This document shows positions 24,667 through 32,661 of a stretch of DNA of 64,000 nucleotides, in pieces; position 1 is the first letter of the stretch; each line of letters begins with the position of its first letter. The DNA is taken from NCBI RefSeq assembly GCF_003710905.1, contig NZ_RHHV01000012.1, positions 62,001-126,000 on the forward strand. Direction: 5' to 3'. The position numbers and the translations under genes are program-made. The DNA comes from Brevibacillus parabrevis (GTDB taxonomy: Bacteria > Bacillota > Bacilli > Brevibacillales > Brevibacillaceae). Below the pieces are notes generated by a model. That model had not been told where the DNA came from and did not search any database. It saw only the letters and a list, made by a program, of their open reading frames with translations.

Positions 24667-25623
24667 CGATAAATGTCCCTCTCTCTCATGTTGATAACGA
24701 TTATCAATTACATGAACACTATACCGTTGAAGCTCTCTCGCAACAATGGGAGATGTGGACAGGAAGGATGGATTTTTTAGACGTTGCTCCTGTTTCAGCG
24801 CCTTTTCTTTAAAAGCGGTCGGCGAAACGCCCTCGTTTTTTTTGAACTGGCGGCTGAAATAGTAGCTGTCCGGGTAACCGACGCTTTCGGCAATTTCTTT
24901 AAGCGTGCAATCGGTCCCAAGCAGCAGTTCTTTCGCTTTCGTCATGCGAAGCTGGATTAAGTAATCGATCGGGCTCGTCTCGTAGCGTCGCTTGAACCAG
25001 CGCAAAAATTGGCGCGGATTGCAGTCGAGCATCTCCACAAGCGATTCGAGCGTAATCGGCCGGGCGTAATGCTGGTTCATGAACAGCACCGCCTGGGTGA
25101 CCGGGTCCGGCTTGATCGGCTCGATTCCTTGCTGGTCGAGCTGTCGCATGACTTCGTAGACGAATTGATAAAATAACGACTTCACATGCAATTTGTCGAT
25201 AAGACCAGCTGCGATCCATTCCTTCGCCATTCGCTCGGCGATATCGAGCAAAAAAACCGGATATTGCGGCGCAAATCCGTACTGCATGCGAAACGGATCG
25301 TCCAGCTCCGCTTGCCGCATCAATTCTTTGCGGCTAGGAAGGGAGGCCGATGCCTTGTACAAAATCATGTAATATTCGAATGATTGCTTGGCGGCAATAT
25401 CGAGGCAAACGCCCTTGCCCCCGTGAAAAAGATGAAACCGCTGCACATCGTACGGCACTCCGTCGAGCCTTACTTGCGCGCTTCCGCGGGTCGCATACAA
25501 AAAAGCGTTGGCTGGCAGCCGATAGTCGAGCAGCTCTTCGCCGCTTTCCATGCTTCTATGCCGTATATCCATCACTTTGACGGAAGCCTGATTCCACAGC
25601 AACAGATGATCGTCCAGTTTCAT
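23644..25623 (-). CDS. AraC-family regulator reading in frame into the siderophore-binding lipoprotein
   Basis: One uninterrupted frame of 659 codons. Residues 1-170 are an AraC-type sensing region, and about 185-285 a two-HTH AraC DNA-binding domain (ITLESLVEMLDCNPRQFLRW; LKEIAESVGYPDSYYFSRQF). After about 30 linker residues it runs without a stop into the complete lipoprotein, signal helix included. In B. subtilis btr precedes feuABC as a separate gene with its own binding domain. Either the AraC stop has been lost, or a membrane-spanning AraC-receptor fusion is made. The internal promoter, Fur box and ribosome site suggest that the lipoprotein is also made alone. Confidence 0.75.
   Translation of the reverse strand: MKLDDHLLLWNQASVKVMDIRHRSMESGEELLDYRLPANAFLYATRGSAQVRLDGVPYDVQRFHLFHGGKGVCLDIAAKQSFEYYMILYKASASLPSRKELMRQAELDDPFRMQYGFAPQYPVFLLDIAERMAKEWIAAGLIDKLHVKSLFYQFVYEVMRQLDQQGIEPIKPDPVTQAVLFMNQHYARPITLESLVEMLDCNPRQFLRWFKRRYETSPIDYLIQLRMTKAKELLLGTDCTLKEIAESVGYPDSYYFSRQFKKNEGVSPTAFKEKALKQEQRLKNPSFLSTSPIVARELQRYSVHVIDNRYQHEREGHLSMRRKTRTSLAVTLLFCFALLLSACSGGTTNPGTGASGTAGQQQNTEATAPASQTSSDKEAPRVIKHAMGETTVNGTPKRVVILTNEGTEALLAVGVKPIGAVQSWVGSPWYNHIKDEMQDVTVVGDELQPNIEMIASLKPDLIIGNKVRQEKIYEQLNQIAPTIFAADLAGDWQINFKLYMEAINKKDEGEKAMADFNKRVADVKAKLGSKAATKVSVVRFSASQVRIYQKQTFSGVLLDQLGIARPPAQDKDSFIEVMTKETIPSMDGDVMFYFVSEQAGKNDAAKVVEEWKNDPLFKNLNVAKANKVIQVDEAIWNSAGGYKAANLLLDELAAYFEVK
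24691..24746 (-). promoter_or_regulatory. Fur-controlled internal promoter of the feu-like operon
   Basis: On the minus strand TTGTTG (24746-24741), 17 bases, TATAGT (24723-24718), then the 17-base palindrome TTGATAATCGTTATCAA (24707-24691), a Fur box with a GATAAc-n-ATTATC core. All of it lies inside the AraC reading frame. Confidence 0.8.
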
Positions 25624-25690
25624 TCGTTTCGCCTAGCCCCTTCCAACTCCAAGCTCAAGTCCATAATGCTCGTTGCTACTCATTATATTT

Positions 25691-25703
25691 GATAATAATT
25701 CTC
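25691..25703. promoter_or_regulatory. Fur box before the AraC gene
   Basis: GATAATAATTCTC matches the GATAAT-n-ATTATC Fur core with one mismatch, 68 bases upstream of the AraC start and also upstream of the decayed binding-protein gene on the other strand. Confidence 0.6.
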
Positions 25704-25757
25704 AATTACAACGACTATTCTTATAAAAGGAGAAAAAAGATAGGGACCGTCAATGAA

Positions 25758-26257
25758 ATGTCTACGTTGGAAGAGCGGATGACTTTGTTCGGGGAAGTAT
25801 TCGGAATGCCTGAGCAAGCGAAGGAATTTATCGCACAGTATGAGACAAAACGCGAGGAATCATCTATGAAGATCTGGGGATGAAAGCTCCGGCCATGGTT
25901 GAAAAAGAGTTTTTCAACCGAGAGAATCCAAAATCGGAAGGCTACTATTCGCCGATTTCGCTGGAAGTGATTGGGGAATGCTTGTACGACGCTGACATCA
26001 TCGCATACACGAATTTTGCGCCCCAAGCAGACGTGCTGGAAAAGAAACTTGACTCGGTTGGGATATGGAAAACGATTCCGGCAGTGAAGCAAGGAAATGT
26101 TATGTTTCATTCGGTTAGCGATACGCTGTCAGATTGTCAGATAGAAGGAAAAGCAAGCAGTGCCCGCTGTTTTGTTTGTAACCGCGGCTTGGCAGAGAGG
26201 GGGACAATCGCCTTTATCGTGTCAAGCCGCTTTTGGTGCGTTCACGCGACTGACTGA
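25758..26257 (+). pseudogene. Decayed siderophore-binding protein gene
   Basis: Two frames carry pieces of one type III binding protein. 25758-25883 encodes RMTLFGEVFGMPEQAKEFIA, a typical mid-protein helix. From about 25862 in another frame comes IYEDLGMKAPAMVEKEFF, then DADIIAYTNFA and VGIWKTIPAVKQGNVMF, the usual C-terminal lobe. About 60 or more residues between them, and the whole N-terminal lobe with its signal peptide, are missing, and the frame shifts near 25870. The tail after 26120 no longer resembles the family. A Fur box and AAAAGGAG remain upstream. Confidence 0.75.
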
Positions 26258-26380
26258 GGGACTGACTTGCATGTATTATGGATTGCTCAAACTCAACATA
26301 TATGGACGTTTCTCTTCACTCCAATACTTGCTAAACTTGCCTACATCATACATCAATTCAATTCATGAGGAGTGAAGAAA

Positions 26381-26917
26381 ATGGATGGAGTGCGTTACAA
26401 GGTAAGAGAAGTGTTGGACAAGAGCAAGATTGAGGCATTTTTGCAGCAAGCGCGAATCGGGCATCTTGGCATGGTCGACGGACAGTTGCCGTATGTGGTT
26501 CCGCTCAATTTTGTTTGGACAAATGGGAAGCTTTACTTCCATGGAGCTACTGGCGGGAGACGCAATCAGGTGATGAGCGCGAATGCGGAGGTCTGTTTTA
26601 CGGTTTGCGAGGAATACGGAACGATTACTGATCCGGTGCCAGCCAAGACGGACACAGCGTATATGAGTGTCATCGTTTTTGGCAAGGCAGAACCCGTCGC
26701 CGATCTGGATGAAGCGACACACATGCTGCAAGAAATGATTCATAAATACGTGCCTGGTTACTATAAACGGCCGTTGCCCAAGCAGCACGTAGACAAATAC
26801 CGTTCAGCCGTATTCGGTGGCCCGGTGCAGGTGTATCGAATTGATCCACAGCACATCACCGCCAAAGAAAATCCAATAGAGGAAGAAAAAATGTTCAAAC
26901 CGGGACTAACGGTGTGA
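26381..26917 (+). CDS. Pyridoxamine 5'-phosphate oxidase-like flavoprotein
   Basis: A 178-residue cytoplasmic split-barrel protein of the PNPOx-like superfamily. It shows RIGHLGMVDGQLPYVVPLNF, then LYFHGATGGRRNQVM and VCFTVCEEYG, typical of nitroimidazole-resistance/NimA-like FMN or heme-binding members. ATG 26381 follows GAGGAG. It lacks the C-terminal signature of true PdxH, so vitamin B6 synthesis cannot be claimed. The next gene, yggS, and the MocR regulator are PLP-linked. Confidence 0.82.
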   Translation: MDGVRYKVREVLDKSKIEAFLQQARIGHLGMVDGQLPYVVPLNFVWTNGKLYFHGATGGRRNQVMSANAEVCFTVCEEYGTITDPVPAKTDTAYMSVIVFGKAEPVADLDEATHMLQEMIHKYVPGYYKRPLPKQHVDKYRSAVFGGPVQVYRIDPQHITAKENPIEEEKMFKPGLTV

Positions 26918-27048
26918 CTGGTATGAAAATCCAGCGGTTTGTCGTTCAATTGATCGCGGCAATCTCGGAAAAGTAGGAGACAGAGGCTACTCTGCCCGGC
27001 GTGGGGGAACGCTTCATCCGAATCTTCATCAGAAAGAAGGCAGGGAAG

Positions 27049-27792
27049 ATGGAAAATCTCGTTGCGGAGAATCTGCAAACCGTACGGCAGCAGATGAAAA
27101 CAGCTTGCCAAGCCTCGGGGCGCAAGCTTGAGGACGTGAAGCTGTTGTTGGCGACCAAAACCGTCCCGCTGGAAAAATTGCAATTAGCCATGCAAGCGGG
27201 GGAAACGCTGTTTGGAGAAAACAAAGCGCAGGAGCTGCGCGGCAAATTTCCGCTTATGGAGCAGTACAAGCAGGTGGAATGGCATTTTATCGGGCATTTG
27301 CAGACGAATAAAGTGAAGGACGTCGTCAAATATGTGACGCTCATTCATTCTGTGGACCGTCTGAAACTGGGGCAAGCTTTGCACCAGCAGCTCCTTAAAG
27401 AGAACAAGACGATGAACATATTGGTGCAAATCAACACGTCCTACGAAGAAAGCAAATTTGGTGCGCCACCGGAAGCAGCACTGGAACTGGTCGAGCAATT
27501 GGCGCAGTTTGAGACGTTAAACATAAAAGGCTTAATGACCATTGGAAAGCTGAATGCGACAAACGACGAGACCCGCCACTGTTTCCGACTATTAAAAAGG
27601 ATTCAGACAGAGATCAGGGAGAAAAAGCTGCCGCGAGTCGAAATGGACATCCTGTCGATGGGAATGTCCGGCGATTTCACGGTAGCGATTGAAGAAGGGG
27701 CTACGATCATTCGCGTAGGAACGAAAGTGTTCGGCCAGCGTTACTTGCCGGACAGTTATTACTGGAATGAACATGCGCGTCAGGACGACTAG
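27049..27792 (+). CDS. yggS: YggS-family PLP homeostasis protein
   Basis: A 247-residue fold-type III PLP-binding protein of the YggS/PROSC family (YlmE in B. subtilis), which keeps free pyridoxal phosphate and amino-acid pools balanced and has no known catalytic activity. The PLP Lys is in LLLATKTVP, followed by FGENKAQEL, WHFIGHLQTNKVK and the phosphate-binding LSMGMSGDF segment. I chose ATG 27049 after GGCAGGGAAG. It is separate from the usual division-gene cluster and may be a second copy, which I cannot check here. Confidence 0.9.
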   Translation: MENLVAENLQTVRQQMKTACQASGRKLEDVKLLLATKTVPLEKLQLAMQAGETLFGENKAQELRGKFPLMEQYKQVEWHFIGHLQTNKVKDVVKYVTLIHSVDRLKLGQALHQQLLKENKTMNILVQINTSYEESKFGAPPEAALELVEQLAQFETLNIKGLMTIGKLNATNDETRHCFRLLKRIQTEIREKKLPRVEMDILSMGMSGDFTVAIEEGATIIRVGTKVFGQRYLPDSYYWNEHARQDD

Positions 27793-27802
27793 GGGAAAAC
27801 AG

Positions 27803-27835
27803 GCGGGGATGCTTGCGTCATAAAAGCATCCCCGC
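27803..27835. terminator. Hairpin between yggS and the convergent MocR gene
   Basis: A perfect 12-pair stem GCGGGGATGCTT / AAGCATCCCCGC. Its right arm and loop lie inside the last codons of the MocR gene (stop at 27818), so part of the structure is translated. T runs are weak on both sides. Confidence 0.6.
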
Positions 27836-29248
27836 TAGACGTTTTATGCCTGCTGCAATGGCTCGTTCGTCTACTTTGGCAAAACCGAGGACAAAACCTT
27901 TCCGGTCGCTTTCCAAACAATAGTTGCTGAGCGGATAAACCCGGATTCCTTGTTCGAGCGCCAGGTTCGTCGCGGCTTCTTCGGCAAACGATTGCTCGGC
28001 TTCAAGAAGCATGTGCAAGCCCGTTTCCACGCCGCTCAGTGTGAACTGTTCGCCAAGCCCCGTCGAGAGAATCGCTTTTGTCATAGCCTCGTGCCTGCGC
28101 CGATACACATTGCGAACTCGCCGCATATGGCGCATGAAATGACCGTGTTCGATAAAATGAGCAAGCGTCAATTGCTCCATGATCGGAAGATGGCGGTAGG
28201 TTAATTCCTGAACGCGAGCGAGCTGGCGAATGGCCGCTTTGGGACCAACGATGGCCGACAGGCGAATGCCGGGAGCGACCATTTTGGAAAAACTCATCAT
28301 GTACAGCGTGTTTTGAGGTCGTTGACTGAACAAGGTTGGAAGCGGATCACCGCGATAGCGAAATTCACTGTCGTAATCATCTTCGACAATCCAGGACCGC
28401 CGCTCGGCAGCCATGTGCAACAATTGTTGCCTGCGAGGTTCCGACAAAATGACGCCAACCGCACACTGGTGCGACGGCGTAACAAACACAAGCTTGGACG
28501 CAGGGGGAACATGGTCGACGCAAAGTCCGTACTCGTCGACCGGAACGGGAACAACTTGCATACGCCGATACTTCATCGCCATCCAGGCAGCAGGGAAGCC
28601 GGGATCTTCTACCGAAACCGTCTCTCCTTCTTGCAACAGCGCTTGCGCGATCAAATCGAGACTGTGCTGTGCGCCAGAGGTTAACAGGATTTGGTCGCTA
28701 TCCACATGAACGCCCCGTTCGAGCGACAAATAGCGTTGAATTTGCTCCCGTAGCGGCAAAAATCCATAAGGATCGCCGTAAGCCCAACTGTCCAGGCTTG
28801 TTTCTGTGGCAGCCTGCAAAAAGGATTGCCGCCAATTTCTTTGAAAATGCTCATCCAAATACGGCTCGTGGGGAGTGAAATCGATCGCTATTTTTGGATT
28901 GTCTTTAGCGCCGAACCAACTGTGCAACTGGCCGACCGCATCGTTTAATAAAGGCAACTCGGGCGGAAAAAGCTCCGGGGGCGAAGCCTCCTCTGCCGGA
29001 CGAGCTGCATAAATCCATTCGCTCACTCTCGTTCCGCCGCGGCGAGAAGTTACCGTGTAGCCCCGGCTGTACAGCTCCTCGTAAACGATCTGTATGGTTG
29101 AACGGGAAACGCCAATCAATGGAGCAAGCTCGCGGGACGGGAGCAGCAGCTCGCCTGGCGGCCATTTTCCGGTTGTAATGTTATGAATCGCCTGATCCAA
29201 AAGTTGCTGCCAGATGGGCCGGGCGTCATCGCGGTTTACTTTTAGCAT
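27818..29248 (-). CDS. MocR-family GntR/aminotransferase-like regulator
   Basis: A 476-residue fusion regulator. The N-terminal GntR winged helix (about residues 8-75) contains LPSRELAPLIGVSRSTIQIV. A fold-type I aminotransferase-like domain follows (about 110-470), with LLTSGAQHSLDLIAQ, VTPSHQCAVGVILS, VEDDYDSEFRY and the PLP Lys in MMSFSKMVAPGIRL. Such regulators sense PLP or PLP-amino acid adducts and control vitamin B6 or amino-acid genes. I chose ATG 29248 after GAAGGTGA. Targets may include the nearby PLP-linked genes, an inference. Confidence 0.9.
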   Translation of the reverse strand: MLKVNRDDARPIWQQLLDQAIHNITTGKWPPGELLLPSRELAPLIGVSRSTIQIVYEELYSRGYTVTSRRGGTRVSEWIYAARPAEEASPPELFPPELPLLNDAVGQLHSWFGAKDNPKIAIDFTPHEPYLDEHFQRNWRQSFLQAATETSLDSWAYGDPYGFLPLREQIQRYLSLERGVHVDSDQILLTSGAQHSLDLIAQALLQEGETVSVEDPGFPAAWMAMKYRRMQVVPVPVDEYGLCVDHVPPASKLVFVTPSHQCAVGVILSEPRRQQLLHMAAERRSWIVEDDYDSEFRYRGDPLPTLFSQRPQNTLYMMSFSKMVAPGIRLSAIVGPKAAIRQLARVQELTYRHLPIMEQLTLAHFIEHGHFMRHMRRVRNVYRRRHEAMTKAILSTGLGEQFTLSGVETGLHMLLEAEQSFAEEAATNLALEQGIRVYPLSNYCLESDRKGFVLGFAKVDERAIAAGIKRLAGMLL

Positions 29249-29531
29249 TTGTTCACCTTCGCGTGTTTGTACTGTTAGTATGGATTGCACGAGATGCTGG
29301 TTTATTGCTAAAAAGTGTCAATCCAATAATTGGTATACTAGCACGACAATCTTTGCTTTGGCAACACGGCAAGGCTATAGAAGAAACATAGCCGACTTTC
29401 CCCAACAGGAAGATTGGCTTTTTACAGTTGGAGCCTCAAGCTGCTCCTGCTGGCGTACGTCTTGTGCCACTCGGGAGTTGTGGTATAACTAGAAAAGAAG
29501 AACTGGCAGCGAAAGAGGTGACATTCCTTTT

Positions 29532-31115
29532 ATGGAAGCAACCCTTCACGTTTGGAAAGAAGGCGGCATCATGCAGTGGGAAAGCACGCAGCCGTCCATC
29601 GAGATTACGTGCTTTGCGCCTACGATCCTCACTCCCATGACGGGCCGGATTCGCGTGAACGATGGCAAGAAAACGCTACAGCTGGAGTCGATGAGGATGC
29701 TGTTTTTGCGTCCGGGCGACTCGGTCACGTTGGTCCGGGACGGGGCGGAACTTCCGGCTGTCTGCCGCATTTGCTTCGAAAGCTATCGGTTGGCCCAGCA
29801 CGATGACGACACCATTATGTACCGCAATGATCGCAGCGGTTTGCCTGCGAGCGGCTGGATCACCAACAAACTGCCGTATCGGGCAACTGTGCTCGTGAAC
29901 GAACTCGTGCGTTTGCAGGCGAATCCGTCTGGGCATACGGCAAAAGCGGAGCGGCACCACCACCTTTTCAAAGAGCTGATGCAGCTCGTTTTGCACTATG
30001 AGACGACACCTGAGCTGGATTGGGAGCCTTCCATTCACAGGGCGATCACGTATATCGACGAGAACTACCGAAGCCCGATTACCCGTTCCGAGCTGGCGCG
30101 TCTGGCCGGGTTTCATACGAGCTATTTTTCCACGATGTTTGCCAAAAAGCTGGGTTGGGGCTATTCCGAATATTTGAATCGTGTACGGATTGACCGGGCA
30201 AAAGAGCATTTGCTGGCGTCGACCATGACGATCAACGAGATTGCCCTTGAAGTTGGCTACAGCAACGGCGAATATTTGAGCCGAAAATTCAAGCAGCTGA
30301 CAGGCATGTCTCCCGGCGAGTTTCGCAGTCGTCCGGCCCCGAAAAAAATCGCGGCCTTTCAATTCGCAGGGGCCTTGCTGGCGCTCGGTGTCACGCCTGT
30401 AGCCACAGATGCCGAATTGGTGCGCGGCTCGCTCCTGTTGCAGGAGGAATTGCGCGATGTTCCGATCATAAAGGGAGCGTACGATGACGAACAGCTCGGC
30501 AAGCTGAAACCGGATCTCATTTTGGCGCCTACATACTTTTACCATACGCCTGGCCGGATGAAGCAATTGGAGAAGATCGCGCCTGTCCTCGCTCTGGAAT
30601 GGGCCAAGCTGGACCCTCTGGCGGAAATGCAGCTGATCGGCAAGCTGATTGGCAGAGAATCGGAAGCACAGCGATGGCTGACAAAATATCAGGCACAAGT
30701 TGACGAAGCGAGACAAAGTCTGCGCGCATTGATTGACAGAGGGGAGACGGCAGCCGTCTATGAATGGCGTAGCGACGGCATCTTCATTTGGGACAAAACA
30801 GCTCGCGGAGCGTTTAACTTGTACGAAGCTCTTGGCATCCGCCCGCCTGAAACTGTGCGCCGCGATGTACTCGTGCGAGGAAAGCATCTTTGGATAACGG
30901 AAGACAGGCTGCCCGACTACATGGCAGACCATATGTTTGTGATCGATGCCCGCGACGACCAGAGTGACGAGGGAGAGCATGTATTGGCGAGCATGCATGG
31001 AAAGGGACGGGTGTACCGACTGTCCTTGAACGAATTTTGGAGCAGCGGCGGCATGGCATTGGAGCGGCAACTGCGCATCCAGACGAATTGCCTGATCGCT
31101 GGTGAGTCGGAGTGA
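29532..31115 (+). CDS. Btr-like AraC regulator fused to a siderophore-binding domain
   Basis: A 527-residue cytoplasmic one-component sensor, matching the size and order of B. subtilis Btr: a variable N-terminal region (about residues 1-155), an AraC double HTH (about 165-270; ITRSELARLAGFHTSYFSTM and INEIALEVGYSNGEYLSRKF), then a type III binding domain without signal peptide (about 275-527; LGKLKPDLILAPTYFYH, WITEDRLPDYMADH). In Btr the C-terminal domain binds ferric bacillibactin and activates uptake genes. The adjoining Fur-boxed lipoprotein genes are likely targets. ATG 29532 follows AAAGAGGTG. Confidence 0.9.
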   Translation: MEATLHVWKEGGIMQWESTQPSIEITCFAPTILTPMTGRIRVNDGKKTLQLESMRMLFLRPGDSVTLVRDGAELPAVCRICFESYRLAQHDDDTIMYRNDRSGLPASGWITNKLPYRATVLVNELVRLQANPSGHTAKAERHHHLFKELMQLVLHYETTPELDWEPSIHRAITYIDENYRSPITRSELARLAGFHTSYFSTMFAKKLGWGYSEYLNRVRIDRAKEHLLASTMTINEIALEVGYSNGEYLSRKFKQLTGMSPGEFRSRPAPKKIAAFQFAGALLALGVTPVATDAELVRGSLLLQEELRDVPIIKGAYDDEQLGKLKPDLILAPTYFYHTPGRMKQLEKIAPVLALEWAKLDPLAEMQLIGKLIGRESEAQRWLTKYQAQVDEARQSLRALIDRGETAAVYEWRSDGIFIWDKTARGAFNLYEALGIRPPETVRRDVLVRGKHLWITEDRLPDYMADHMFVIDARDDQSDEGEHVLASMHGKGRVYRLSLNEFWSSGGMALERQLRIQTNCLIAGESE

Positions 31116-31173
31116 ACATTTATCCATAAAAAGCGGCAACATTATGAAATAGACGGCCTGTGGAAAAGCTTGC

Positions 31174-31208
31174 TATGATGAGTACGGATTTTAATGATAA
31201 TGATTATC
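31174..31208 (+). promoter_or_regulatory. Promoter region and Fur box of the binding lipoprotein at 31259
   Basis: A -10-like TATGAT (31174-31179) is followed by GATAATGATTATC (31196-31208), an exact GATAAT-n-ATTATC Fur core. Confidence 0.75.
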
Positions 31209-31258
31209 GTTATTGCTTTGATCTTTTCTCATTATGAAGCAAGAAGGGGCTGTGCAGG

Positions 31259-32260
31259 ATGAACAGAACAAACGAGCGAGTATCCCGGCCGCTGATGAAA
31301 TTGGCCATGTGGCTGCTGGTCATGACGGTGTTGCTGGCTGCATGCGGCGGTACCGCAGGAACAAATCCGCAACCGGAGGGGCAAAAAGACACGGCTGCTG
31401 CGTCTGACGAACCGAGCAAGCCAGCCACCCGAAAAATACAGACCGTCAACGGAGAAATCGAAATTCCCGCTGAGCCGAAGCGGATTGTCGCCCAAGGATA
31501 TTTGGCTACGTTCCTGGCGCTTGGCGTCAAGCCTGTCGGAGCGCCGTTTTGGGATATCGATTCGCCGCATATCAAATCACAGACGGCTGGCATCGAGGAT
31601 ATCGGAACGATTGACGCCGGCAGCGTCGAGAAAATTTTGTCGCTCAATCCCGATCTGATCGTTACGTTGAGCGATGATCCCAAGCTGTATGAGCAGTTGA
31701 GCAAAATCGCGCCGACGATCGTCTTCGTCCATACGACCTTCAAAGACTCACGCGATCAAATTCGGACGTTTGGCGAGATTTTGGGCAAGGAAAAAGAAGC
31801 CGAGGCGTGGATTGCCTCCTTCAACGACACCGTTGCCAAAGCCAAACAAAGAATCAAGGGAGTCGTCGACGAAAATGCGACCGTGGCGATCATGGGCGGG
31901 TTTGAAAAGCAGCTGGTCGTTTACGGGCAAGGTCTGTGGCGAGGAGCGGAAGCGATGTACAGGCACCTCGGACTGAAACGGCCGCCACAGGTGCAAAAAT
32001 TCGTCGATGAGGGCAAGGAGAACATGACGATTTCGCTGGAGCAGGTCAAAGAGTTTTCGGGCGACTACCTGTTTGTCGAGTCTGGCAAGCAGGCGGGTCT
32101 TGACCCGGAGAGTCCGATCTGGAACACGCTGGACGTCGTCAAAAAAGGGCATGTCTACCAGATGGACACCGATTATTTTTGGCCGTACGACCCGATTGCT
32201 GTCCAAGCGCAAATCAATCTGATTGCCGATATGCTCGTGGAGGGCAAGCACAAATTATAA
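31259..32260 (+). CDS. Ferric-siderophore-binding lipoprotein
   Basis: A 333-residue lipoprotein. The lipobox is LLAAC with Cys near residue 29, followed by a Gln/Ala/Ser linker and a type III binding fold: RIVAQGYLATFLALGVKPVG, VEKILSLNPDLIVTL, and a C-terminal DYFWPYDPIAVQAQ. Iron-siderophore specificity is inferred from the upstream Fur box and the Btr-like regulator gene. No permease is adjacent, so it must share FecCD channels such as those at 21.5-23.6 kb. ATG 31259 has AAGGGG 9 bases upstream. Confidence 0.88.
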   Translation: MNRTNERVSRPLMKLAMWLLVMTVLLAACGGTAGTNPQPEGQKDTAAASDEPSKPATRKIQTVNGEIEIPAEPKRIVAQGYLATFLALGVKPVGAPFWDIDSPHIKSQTAGIEDIGTIDAGSVEKILSLNPDLIVTLSDDPKLYEQLSKIAPTIVFVHTTFKDSRDQIRTFGEILGKEKEAEAWIASFNDTVAKAKQRIKGVVDENATVAIMGGFEKQLVVYGQGLWRGAEAMYRHLGLKRPPQVQKFVDEGKENMTISLEQVKEFSGDYLFVESGKQAGLDPESPIWNTLDVVKKGHVYQMDTDYFWPYDPIAVQAQINLIADMLVEGKHKL

Positions 32261-32295
32261 GCGCAACCCGTATTCACACAACCGCATCATAGTTC

Positions 32296-32340
32296 GCCAA
32301 TCGGCTCGTGCCTTTTTCCAAAAGGACGGGCCGATTTGGC
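32296..32340. terminator. Strong hairpin after the binding lipoprotein gene
   Basis: GCCAATCGGC-CGT-CCTTTT arms pair with AAAAGG-CG-GCCGATTTGGC with small bulges. It lacks a long T run and is a probable factor-assisted or weak intrinsic terminator. The remaining 32341-32460 stretch shows no gene I can support. Confidence 0.5.
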
Positions 32341-32460
32341 TATTCCGAAGTGTTTGCTCCCTGATGAGTGCCGCTGTTTCCGGAAGGGCGATCCGCGTCT
32401 GTCGCGCCAGAACAGCGGCGTTTTTGGAGAATTGTGCATGTCCCTTTAGGTTTCTGTGTA

Positions 32461-32509
32461 TTTCCAATTGCGAGCGCCCTTGCTACACTAAGTGTCGAGA
32501 ATGATTATC
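32461..32509 (+). promoter_or_regulatory. Promoter and Fur box of the binding lipoprotein at 32662
   Basis: TTTCCA (32461-32466), 17 bases, TACACT (32484-32489), then GAGAATGATTATC (32497-32509), one mismatch from the Fur core. Confidence 0.7.
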
Positions 32510-32661
32510 AATTGGACTCGTCATGAAAGTGCTGCTGCTTTGAGGAAGACAAGGCGGGCAGCCATGGCAAAAGAAAGGGATGATCGGCAAGCAGGGGAGC
32601 AAACGGAAAGCGCAAGGCCAGGTTTTCAATACAGGAATGAAACGATGCTGGAGGAACCGAC

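Noticed and set aside
26160..26375. 71-codon frame after the binding-protein remnant, possibly permease debris
   Set aside because: A short hydrophobic-looking piece (AVLFVTAAW) was the only resemblance; not enough to call.
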